5,490 nt of DNA from Chitinophaga pinensis (GCA_945870115.1 CAMBRH010000240.1:1-5490), one strand, 5' to 3'. Counted from the stretch's first letter, positions 1-5,490 are shown. A program made the numbers and translations. The notes: generated by a model from the sequence alone, not told the origin.

Positions 1-312
1 GCTGAGGATTTAGATAAGCTTGAAAAGGGGGAATTTGTCTCCGAGAAAACAGATTTCAGTACTAATAAATTTAAATTTAGCATCAATGAAAATGGAAAAA
101 TATTATCGATAAAAAAGAAAGAAAGTATTGAATTTAAAATTGAAAAAAAATACTCAAATGAAGAGAATTTATTAAATGAATTCAATAATAATCTCGAAAC
201 TCAAAAATGTGAACAAATTTCATTAATAACTTTGAATAATAAATTTGAAAAAATTTTAGAACGAAAAATCGGAGAAAAATTAAAAATTGAATGTTTTTGT
301 GAAAAAAAATGA
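1..312 (+). CDS. 3' end of an unrecognised Lys/Glu-rich protein (5'-truncated by window edge)
   Basis: The frame is open from base 1 to a TGA at 310-312, giving the last 103 residues of a longer protein. I do not recognise the family. The visible part is very rich in Lys, Glu and Asn. It contains short alternating hydrophobic/polar stretches that could be beta strands, and it ends in a short Cys-containing tail (C-F-C-E-K-K). No membrane helix, signal sequence or catalytic motif is visible. Its stop overlaps the kinase start by 4 bases (ATGA), so it is probably the preceding gene of the same operon and translationally coupled to the kinase. A PP2C-type phosphatase would be a natural neighbour, but the C-terminal PP2C motifs are not visible. 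The reading frame is well supported; the function is unknown. Confidence 0.7.
   Translation, partial: AEDLDKLEKGEFVSEKTDFSTNKFKFSINENGKILSIKKKESIEFKIEKKYSNEENLLNEFNNNLETQKCEQISLITLNNKFEKILERKIGEKLKIECFCEKK
302..312 (+). other. A8 tract at an ATGA stop/start overlap, a possible -1 slippage site
   Basis: Eight consecutive A residues (302-309) run directly into the overlap of the upstream stop (TGA 310-312) and the kinase start (ATG 309-311). In the upstream frame this reads as the heptamer A-AAA-AAA followed by TGA, a classic slippery arrangement. A -1 slip there would continue into the kinase frame and give a fusion protein. Ordinary stop/start coupling explains the same bases, and A-rich sequence before starts is usual in this genome, so slippage is only a possibility. 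Confidence 0.3.
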
Positions 313-1118
313 ATTCCTTAGATAGAATAAATATTGTCCAAAAAATTAATTCAGGAGGAACTGCAAATGTTTTTCTGGCTATTGATATGGATACGGGTTT
401 TCCTGTAGCTGTGAAAGAGCTATTGCCTGGACATTTTAAAAATCTATTTGTAAAGCAAAAATTTAAAGAAGAAGCAAATCACTATCTTTATTTAAATCAT
501 CCAAACATTGTTAAATTAAATAATTACATTGAAAAAGAAAATTCTGTTTATTTATTAATGGAATACATAGAAGGTAAAAATCTTTTTGATTATATGAGCA
601 AAGTCACAGGACCAATGCCAATTCAAAATGTTGCTTTGTTTGTAAGTGAAATCCTAGAAGCTTTGATATATGTTCATAATCAAGGTTTAGCTCATTTGGA
701 TATTAAACCATCCAATATTATGTTATCTTCAAACGATCAAATTAAATTGATAGATTTTGGGATATCAGATGCTAAAAATACAGTAAAAAACGAGACCATT
801 ACAGGTACACCTTCTTATATGAGCCCTGAACAGATTGAAGGATTAAATGTAGATTTTCGATCTGACATTTATTCGCTAGGAATAACGATGTATGAGCTAA
901 TAACTGGTTATTTGCCATTTAAAGAGGCAAAATCAAGAGATGAACTTTTTACTCTTATCAAGGCAGGAAAAATACCTCTAATAAAATCTGTTCACCATTT
1001 TGATAAGATTCTTGAAGAAAAAGTTAATTTTATTATTCAAAAAGCTTGTCAAAAAAAGCCTGAACTACGATTTCAATCTTGTGAAGAATTTCAAAAATTT
1101 ATAAAAGAATTGTTATGA
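309..1118 (+). CDS. Hanks-type serine/threonine protein kinase, soluble, kinase domain only
   Basis: This protein of 269 residues transfers phosphate from ATP to Ser/Thr, presumably on cytoplasmic partners. Visible kinase motifs in order are the Gly-rich loop (S-G-G-T-A-N-V, residues 15-21), the VAVK lysine (K36), the likely helix-C glutamate (E55), the catalytic loop H129-L-D-I-K-P-S-N136, the DFG at 149-151, the activation segment with T-G-T-P-S-Y, the S-P-E at 172-174, D186, and the late conserved arginine R254. The catalytic loop reads HLD rather than HRD, making this a non-RD kinase, although D131, K133, N136 and D149 are all present. There is no membrane helix and no sensor or PASTA domain; almost the whole protein is the catalytic domain. 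The start is forced: the in-frame codon at 300-302 is a stop and 309 is the first ATG. The gene overlaps both neighbours by ATGA. Three FHA domains encoded downstream are the obvious phosphothreonine readers. Confidence 0.96.
   Translation: MNSLDRINIVQKINSGGTANVFLAIDMDTGFPVAVKELLPGHFKNLFVKQKFKEEANHYLYLNHPNIVKLNNYIEKENSVYLLMEYIEGKNLFDYMSKVTGPMPIQNVALFVSEILEALIYVHNQGLAHLDIKPSNIMLSSNDQIKLIDFGISDAKNTVKNETITGTPSYMSPEQIEGLNVDFRSDIYSLGITMYELITGYLPFKEAKSRDELFTLIKAGKIPLIKSVHHFDKILEEKVNFIIQKACQKKPELRFQSCEEFQKFIKELL
1115..1118 (+). promoter_or_regulatory. ATGA stop/start overlap (translational coupling) between kinase and FHA-protease
   Basis: The last base of the kinase's final codons and its TGA stop (1116-1118) share bases with the ATG (1115-1117) of the FHA-protease. 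No Shine-Dalgarno motif precedes it, so re-initiation by the terminating ribosome is the likely route to expression of the second gene. An in-frame TGA at 1082-1084, with no ATG, GTG or TTG between it and 1115, fixes this start. Confidence 0.7.
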
Positions 1119-2338
1119 ATCATCGATTAATAAAAGTTGGTCGTTCTCAAGAAAACGATATTGTCATTTCAGATGCAAGTGTGTCGAAGTTTCATCTTGA
1201 GTTGTTTTTTGACGGAGAGGGCAATGCTTTTTTAACGGATAAAAATTCGACAAACGGAACTTTTGTTAATGGATTGAAAATAAATGGTTCTGTTCAATTA
1301 TCGGAATTTGATATTGTTAAAGCTGGGAATAGTGAGCCTATCAAATGGAAGGAATTTATTATGTCTAAACCTGCTATCATAGAACAAGAAAATTTTAAAA
1401 AAGATTTTAACAACGATTTGGTCTCTAAAAAGAAATCACCAATTAAAACGATAATTGTAACAATTGGTGTAAGTTTAAGTATACTTATACTGTTTTTTAT
1501 TTTAAATGAATATGTATTTGATAGTAAACCTGAGATAATTGATCCCAATAAACCTAATGATTCAGAATCGCAACAACCTGAAAAACTAGACAAAAAAGAA
1601 AATAAAACTATTGAATACGATTACAGTTGCTTAAAGGACGAAAAAGATATGGGATCCACTAAAATTACAGAAATTTTTGGAAATATTGAATCTGAAAGTA
1701 TGAAAACATTTGGAGGTGAAGTATCTATGCAAGATGAGTATGAAGTGGGGGATGATTTATTAAAGGATTGTCGAAATAAATATGACTTTATTGAAAAAGG
1801 AGATAAATATAAAAATTTAGAAACTATTTTAAGAAGATTAGCTAAAGAATTAAAAAATCCAGTCGGGTATAGGTATTCCATTTATTTAATAAAAAGTGAA
1901 GAATTGAATGCTTTTACGGCTGGTGCGAAGATTTTTGTTACAACAACTATGTACGACTTTTGCAAATCGAATGATGAATTAGCTTGTATAATCGGTCATG
2001 AGATTAATCACAATGAGTTGGGACACATTAAAGAACAATTGCAGAAAGAACAAATTCTTGGCAAAGAAGGTGCTGCATTAAATACTATGCTTACTATTTC
2101 ATTTGGTCAGAAAAAAGAATTAGCTTGTGATTTACATGGAATTGATTTGGTAATTGCTGCAGGATATAATGGATGTGTGAATATAAATCTTTGGAAAAGA
2201 ATGAAAACTGAATCGAACGAAGGAGCATTTGACCCTTTAGATAACCTTTTTAGATCTCATCCATATTCTGATAAAAGAGGATCTTGCTCTGCCAATCACA
2301 TTAAAAATAATTATGGATTTGATTGTGTTACAAAATAA
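1115..2338 (+). CDS. FHA domain - transmembrane helix - M48-family zinc metalloprotease fusion
   Basis: This 407-residue protein has three parts. Residues 1-80 form an FHA (phosphothreonine-binding) domain with its key residues intact: G9-R10, S24-x-x-H27, and N44-S-T-N47-G48. A Lys-rich stretch (105-111) precedes a single hydrophobic helix at about 112-130, so by the positive-inside rule the FHA domain is cytoplasmic and the rest lies outside the inner membrane. A charged, Pro-containing linker (131-167) leads to an M48 peptidase domain: the V-S-M-Q-D-E...G segment, the N-A-F-T-x-G strand, the zinc motif H295-E-I-N-H299, the probable third zinc ligand E335 four residues before D339, and the S-H-P-Y-S-x-K-R motif near the C-terminus. 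M48 proteases such as E. coli BepA and LoiP act in envelope quality control; a similar role here is inference. The start is forced by an in-frame stop at 1082-1084, so the FHA domain genuinely begins at residue 1. The next gene is a paralogue of its protease half. Confidence 0.93.
   Translation: MNHRLIKVGRSQENDIVISDASVSKFHLELFFDGEGNAFLTDKNSTNGTFVNGLKINGSVQLSEFDIVKAGNSEPIKWKEFIMSKPAIIEQENFKKDFNNDLVSKKKSPIKTIIVTIGVSLSILILFFILNEYVFDSKPEIIDPNKPNDSESQQPEKLDKKENKTIEYDYSCLKDEKDMGSTKITEIFGNIESESMKTFGGEVSMQDEYEVGDDLLKDCRNKYDFIEKGDKYKNLETILRRLAKELKNPVGYRYSIYLIKSEELNAFTAGAKIFVTTTMYDFCKSNDELACIIGHEINHNELGHIKEQLQKEQILGKEGAALNTMLTISFGQKKELACDLHGIDLVIAAGYNGCVNINLWKRMKTESNEGAFDPLDNLFRSHPYSDKRGSCSANHIKNNYGFDCVTK
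1448..1504 (+). other. Transmembrane helix linking cytoplasmic FHA domain to extracytoplasmic protease
   Basis: Residues 112-130 are almost entirely Ile, Leu, Val, Phe, Thr, Ser and Gly, and follow K105-K-K-S-P-I-K111. The positive charge on the N-terminal side predicts an N-in, C-out orientation, which puts the phosphopeptide reader and the zinc protease on opposite sides of the inner membrane. Confidence 0.85.
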
Positions 2339-3142
2339 AGTAAAGTTATGAAGGAACTATTTTTTTTAATCTTTTTGGTTGCAGTCGCTAATTCAATTGC
2401 TCAAACAAAAACAGAAATTAAGTATGATTTTTCCTGTCTTGATTCAGATGGCTCATCAACTGTCACGAATGTATTTGGGGATTTAGAAAAAGACATGCTA
2501 AATAATTTTGGTTTAGCTGTTTCCATCGAGGAAGAGGAAAAGATTGGAGAAATTGTTTTCAAAGAATGTGAGAAAGAATTTAAATTCATTAAACTTGGGA
2601 AAGAAATTGAAAATTTAAAAAGTATTTTAAAAAAACTAGCAAAAAATATTGATAAGCCAAAAGGATTTAAGTATGAAATTTTTTTGCTAGATACAACAAT
2701 GCTAAATGCTTTCACTGTCGGGGGAAAAATATTTTTCACCACTGAAATGTATCGTTTTTGCAAATCAAACGACGAAATCGCTGCTATTATTGGACATGAG
2801 ATTTACCACAATGAATTGGGACATATTGCAGATCAGATTAAAAGAGAAAAAACTGCTAATTCTTTTTTTGGTGAGCAAATTGGAAGTATTAGTTCATTTT
2901 TAGGAAAAATATTGACAACTCCTTTCAATCAAAAAAATGAAGCACATTGTGATTTAACTGGCACTGATTTGATAAATAAGGCAGGATTTAAACCGTGTAG
3001 CACAGTTGTTTTGTGGAATAGAATGAAAGAGAAAGAAGGTCAATATAATGAAATTGAAAACATTTTTAATTCCCATCCTTATTCAGGTAAAAGGGCTGTT
3101 TGCACGAGTGAACATTTGAAAATAAATTACTCAATTATTTGT
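1610..3142 (+). repeat. Diverged tandem duplication of the M48 protease domain (1610-2326 and 2417-3142)
   Basis: The protease half of the FHA fusion and the following secreted protease align almost end to end. They share Y-D-[YF]-S-C, L-N-A-F-T-x-G-x-K-I-F, F-C-K-S-N-D-E, I-I-G-H-E-I-x-H-N-E-L-G-H-I, and S-H-P-Y-S-x-K-R. The second copy has about 8 extra residues between the HExxH motif and the third-ligand region. Both copies lie in the same reading frame, separated by one TAA and three codons. Similarity is clear at protein level and patchy at DNA level, so the duplication is old rather than recent. Confidence 0.85.
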
Positions 3143-3151
3143 GAAGAATGA
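2348..3151 (+). CDS. Secreted M48-family zinc metalloprotease, paralogue of the preceding protease domain
   Basis: This 267-residue protein has an N-terminal signal peptide: K2, a hydrophobic core to about residue 15, then A-N-S-I-A followed by Q19. There is no lipobox cysteine, so it should be soluble in the periplasm or secreted. The M48 domain shows V-S-I-E-E-E-E-K-I-G, L-N-A-F-T-V-G-G-K-I-F, the zinc motif H150-E-I-Y-H154, the probable third ligand E198 four residues before D202, and S-H-P-Y-S-G-K-R near the end. Seven cysteines (30, 74, 138, 201, 217, 252, 265) match cysteines of the preceding protein in position, which suggests shared disulfides or another structural role. The catalytic residues appear intact, so it is probably active. 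It starts 9 bases after the FHA-protease stop and ends in an ATGA overlap with the next gene. Substrates are unknown; cooperation with, or activation by, the membrane-bound paralogue is possible. Confidence 0.92.
   Translation: MKELFFLIFLVAVANSIAQTKTEIKYDFSCLDSDGSSTVTNVFGDLEKDMLNNFGLAVSIEEEEKIGEIVFKECEKEFKFIKLGKEIENLKSILKKLAKNIDKPKGFKYEIFLLDTTMLNAFTVGGKIFFTTEMYRFCKSNDEIAAIIGHEIYHNELGHIADQIKREKTANSFFGEQIGSISSFLGKILTTPFNQKNEAHCDLTGTDLINKAGFKPCSTVVLWNRMKEKEGQYNEIENIFNSHPYSGKRAVCTSEHLKINYSIICEE
3148..3151 (+). promoter_or_regulatory. ATGA stop/start overlap between secreted protease and LEA-like protein
   Basis: The protease stop TGA (3149-3151) overlaps the ATG (3148-3150) of the next gene. The in-frame triplet at 3142-3144 is TGA, so no earlier start is possible. 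Coupled translation of the two exported proteins is likely. Confidence 0.65.
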
Positions 3152-4041
3152 AAGTAATAAAATCAAAACCTTTTATTATCATTTTTACTTTCCTTGTTTT
3201 TGGATTTATAACTTCACAAACAATAAAGTATCCGCAATTTGAAAAATTAAATTCATTTAATCTAAACTCTTTAGAAAATGGTTCTTTAAAAGCGGATGTT
3301 TCAATTTTGGTTAGAAATGAAAATTGGTTTTCTTTCAATACAAAAGAATTAAAATTACAAATTTGCTATCATGAAAAAATCATTGCTGTCGGTACAAGTT
3401 TGGAAAGTCAAAAATTTGATAAAAAATCATCATTTATCTTGCCTGTTTCACTAAATTTCTATTTAGATTCTTTAGGTGAAGATTTTCGTGATATTTTATC
3501 CAAAGATTCAATTCTATTAGATGTAAAAGTAAATGGAAAGTTTACTTTTTTAAATGTTAAGTCGAGTGCAGTAATTCAAAGTTGGATTAAAACCAATGAT
3601 ATTGTTGATGCAATTGTTCAAAAAACGATGGGAGAGGAGGGTATTCAGCTTGAATCAACAAAAATAATTGATTTAGGGATAAAGAACACAGACATTCAAT
3701 TGAATACAAAAATCAAAAATAAATTTCCTTTTGAATTGAAAATAGTAAATCTAAATTATTCAGTTTACGCAGATGAAGCTAAGACTTTCAAAATTGCAAA
3801 ATCATATGTAGATATTAATAAGATTGTATTGAAAGATTCGGAAGAAATTATTTCAACCATCGTTCAAATAAATAATTTGGAGGCTTCCATTTCGGGTATT
3901 TCAAAAATTTTTGGGAGAAAAGTAGATTATTTTATAAGTGGTTATGCCCTAGTTGAAATCGATAATAAAGAATTGAAAATTCCTATTGAACAGCACATTA
4001 TTTTAAATCCCTTTACAAAAACAATTACAATAATCGATTGA
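3148..4041 (+). CDS. Exported protein with two LEA14/WHy-like (LEA_2) domains
   Basis: This 297-residue protein begins with K2 and K5, a hydrophobic core (residues 9-21), and a likely cleavage near S23-Q24. There is no lipobox cysteine, so it is probably periplasmic or secreted. The mature part resembles two LEA_2/WHy beta domains. The first spans about residues 37-140: alternating strands, then R56-N-E-N-W-F, then a strand and an I-A-V-G turn. The second spans about 175-290, where L185-N-T-K-I-K-N-K-F-P-F195 takes the place of the family's typical V-x-N-P-x-F segment. LEA_2 folds are beta sandwiches found in desiccation-related proteins and in many bacterial envelope proteins of unknown role, with no catalytic residues expected. 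The gene sits between two proteases and an ABC ATPase, so it could be a periplasmic partner of the transporter or a protease substrate; this is inference. The family call rests on strand pattern and a few motifs, so it is moderate. Confidence 0.75.
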   Translation: MKVIKSKPFIIIFTFLVFGFITSQTIKYPQFEKLNSFNLNSLENGSLKADVSILVRNENWFSFNTKELKLQICYHEKIIAVGTSLESQKFDKKSSFILPVSLNFYLDSLGEDFRDILSKDSILLDVKVNGKFTFLNVKSSAVIQSWIKTNDIVDAIVQKTMGEEGIQLESTKIIDLGIKNTDIQLNTKIKNKFPFELKIVNLNYSVYADEAKTFKIAKSYVDINKIVLKDSEEIISTIVQINNLEASISGISKIFGRKVDYFISGYALVEIDNKELKIPIEQHIILNPFTKTITIID

Positions 4042-4042
4042 T

Positions 4043-5490
4043 ATGAACATAAATTCAGATAAGATTAGAATTGGTTTTGTAAAAGGAAATCAATTATTGA
4101 AAAAAGTAGCATTCATAAAAAGTAATCCTAAATCAATTGTAGTTGGTAGAGGAGATTCCTGCGATGTAATAATTAGTGAATCTGCTATTTCAAGTCAACA
4201 TGCTCAATTGATAAGTGATAGAAATGGAGATATTTTTATCATGGATTTGAATAGTACAAATGGAACATTTATCAATGATAAAAAAATTGAATCAAATGTT
4301 CCACATAGAATTTCAGGGAATGAAAAAATAAGGTTGGCTGTAACGAATGAAGTTCAAATTGTTTTTAATCCAGACAATTATTCTCCGGCACAAGCAACTC
4401 CGCAACCAGGTAATAATTCTGGTGCTAGTTTTTCGACTACGAATATTATTGATAAATTCAAAAATAAAAGTATCATAACAATTGGGCGAAGTTCTAAGTG
4501 CGATGTTGTTATAGATCACAGCTCAATCAGTCGTGAACATGCATCCATTGAAAAAAAAGGCAATAGCATCTATATTCTTAAAGATTTGGACTCCTTAAAT
4601 GGAACTTTTTTAAATGGAAAAAGAATAGTATCTAGTACAAAAATAGGAGAAAATGATTCCATTTTTATTGGTCGTTACAAATTAAGCCTTGTTGGCAAAG
4701 CAAGAGATTTATCCACTGAAGTGGCCATACGAGCACAAAGAATTGTGAAGCAATTTTCAAATGGTAAAGTTGGATTACATCAATGTTCGTTCGAAATACC
4801 AGCAAAAACCTTAATGGCCGTTATGGGGCCTTCAGGTTGTGGAAAATCGACTTTATTAAAAGCTTTAAATGGAGATTCACCGCCGTCACAAGGTAAAGTG
4901 TTTATTAGTGGATTGGATCTAAATCTCCAATATGATTATTTAAAAACTCAAATAGGTTATGTTCCGCAGGATGATATTGTTCATCGAGAACTTACGGTTG
5001 AGCAATCACTCTTTTATGCTGCTAAATTAAGATTAGAAAAAGCATCAAAAGAAGTTATACGGGCAAAAGTTGAAAAGTCCTTAACTGATTTAAATATCCA
5101 GGAAATTCGTAAAGAACTTGTTCAAAAAATAAGTGGAGGACAAAGAAAGAGGGTTTCAATTGCGGTTGAAATTTTAACAGACCCACTAATTTTATTTTTG
5201 GATGAACCTACATCTCCCTTAGACCCGCAAACGATAGAAGAGTTTTTAGGGATACTGAGAAAATTAGCCAATAATGGAACTACGGTGATAATGGTGACAC
5301 ATAAGCCTGAGGACCTCAATTATATGGATTCTGTTATTTTTATGGCGGAAGGTGGTCATTTAGTATATAAGGATGATGCGCATAAGTATTTATCTTATTT
5401 TAATGTTGATGACACTGTAAAGGTTTATTCCACCTTAGTTAAAGAAAAAGCAAAACCATGGATAGATAAATACAAGCAAAACCATCCCGT
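4043..5490 (+). CDS. Tandem-FHA ABC transporter ATPase, ABCG-like (3'-truncated by window edge)
   Basis: The frame is open from ATG 4043 to the window end (482 complete codons, no stop). The start is forced by an in-frame TAA at 4031-4033 and lies one base after the previous stop. FHA domain 1 has G35-R36, S50-x-x-H53, and N70-S-T-N73-G74. FHA domain 2 has G148-R149, S163-x-x-H166, and N186-G187. Between them is a flexible Pro/Ser/Thr/Asn/Gln-rich linker (about 109-143). The nucleotide-binding domain follows: Walker A G262-P-S-G-C-G-K-S-T270, Q-loop Q309, signature I-S-G-G-Q (363-367), Walker B ending D387-E388, D-loop S-P-L-D (391-394), and switch histidine H420. The ABCG-like character suggests a C-terminal six-helix membrane domain beyond the window. 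Rv1747 of Mycobacterium tuberculosis has the same FHA-FHA-ABC order and is phosphorylated by its neighbour kinase PknF, so control by the kinase at 309 is a natural inference. The substrate is unknown; a lipid or glycan is plausible. Confidence 0.93.
   Translation, partial: MNINSDKIRIGFVKGNQLLKKVAFIKSNPKSIVVGRGDSCDVIISESAISSQHAQLISDRNGDIFIMDLNSTNGTFINDKKIESNVPHRISGNEKIRLAVTNEVQIVFNPDNYSPAQATPQPGNNSGASFSTTNIIDKFKNKSIITIGRSSKCDVVIDHSSISREHASIEKKGNSIYILKDLDSLNGTFLNGKRIVSSTKIGENDSIFIGRYKLSLVGKARDLSTEVAIRAQRIVKQFSNGKVGLHQCSFEIPAKTLMAVMGPSGCGKSTLLKALNGDSPPSQGKVFISGLDLNLQYDYLKTQIGYVPQDDIVHRELTVEQSLFYAAKLRLEKASKEVIRAKVEKSLTDLNIQEIRKELVQKISGGQRKRVSIAVEILTDPLILFLDEPTSPLDPQTIEEFLGILRKLANNGTTVIMVTHKPEDLNYMDSVIFMAEGGHLVYKDDAHKYLSYFNVDDTVKVYSTLVKEKAKPWIDKYKQNHP

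Noticed and set aside
1..312. C-terminus of a PP2C-type phosphatase, expected next to a kinase
   Set aside because: The hydrophobic stretch around Q-I-S-L-I-T-L is faintly reminiscent, but the D-N/D-[IM]-T motif and the preceding Gly/Asp residues of PP2C are missing.
1294..1593. Minus-strand open frame of 99 codons opposite the FHA-protease gene
   Set aside because: It lies wholly inside a well-supported + strand gene, its translation mirrors the membrane helix and linker, and it shows no domain of its own.
2339..2347. Possible Shine-Dalgarno site or terminator in the only multi-base intergenic gap
   Set aside because: The nine bases contain no GGAGG-like motif and no room for a hairpin; they only show that the two protease genes are tightly linked.
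2401..2763. Minus-strand open frame of 120 codons opposite the secreted protease
   Set aside because: It is antisense to a gene with a signal peptide and M48 motifs; its Ser/Phe/Lys-rich product is the expected shadow of AT-rich coding sequence.
2706..2903. Plus-strand open frame of 65 codons in another frame inside the secreted protease
   Set aside because: It is entirely internal to the M48 gene, has no start context, and shows no recognisable motif.
4313..4519. Minus-strand open frame opposite the FHA region of the ABC gene
   Set aside because: The + strand here encodes two FHA domains with all key residues, which accounts for the sequence.
5193..5200. Match to the Bacteroidota -7 promoter pattern TAnnTTTG
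   Set aside because: It falls inside the Walker B coding region of the ABC gene with no start downstream; chance matches are expected in AT-rich DNA.
5122..5319. Minus-strand open frame opposite the ABC signature and Walker B region
   Set aside because: It is antisense to highly conserved ABC motifs, so it is a shadow frame.

Overview
This AT-rich window (roughly 30% GC by eye) is most consistent with a member of the Bacteroidota, probably the Flavobacteriales. The reasons are the Lys/Asn/Ile-heavy proteins, the lack of Shine-Dalgarno motifs before the starts, and signal peptides ending in an S-Q or A-Q type cleavage site. This assignment is inferred from style, not from a marker gene.

All coding is on the + strand in one very compact run of six reading frames. 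(1) The 3' end of an unrecognised Lys/Glu-rich gene (1-312). (2) A soluble, kinase-domain-only Hanks-type Ser/Thr protein kinase (309-1118). (3) A cytoplasmic FHA domain joined through one membrane helix to an extracytoplasmic M48 zinc metalloprotease (1115-2338). (4) A secreted paralogue of that protease domain, without FHA or helix (2348-3151). (5) An exported protein with two LEA14/WHy-like beta domains (3148-4041). (6) A tandem-FHA ABC ATPase that runs off the window (4043 onward). It has no stop by base 5490, and a membrane domain probably follows. Three junctions are 4-base ATGA overlaps; the other two gaps are 9 and 1 bases. The layout therefore looks like a single operon whose promoter and end both lie outside the window. 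No RNA gene, CRISPR array, insertion sequence, promoter or terminator was found, and there is no non-coding stretch longer than 9 bases.

The genes suggest a phospho-signalling module for the cell envelope. The kinase could phosphorylate threonines on partner proteins. Three intact FHA domains (one on the protease, two on the ABC ATPase) could read phosphothreonine in the cytoplasm. The outputs would be a periplasmic protease and an ABCG-like transporter, with a second protease and a LEA-like protein in the same compartment. The kinase plus tandem-FHA ABC pair resembles mycobacterial PknF and Rv1747. The FHA-helix-M48 fusion has no characterised counterpart that I know of and is the most novel element. 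The functional links are inferred from domains and gene order and are not shown by the sequence itself.
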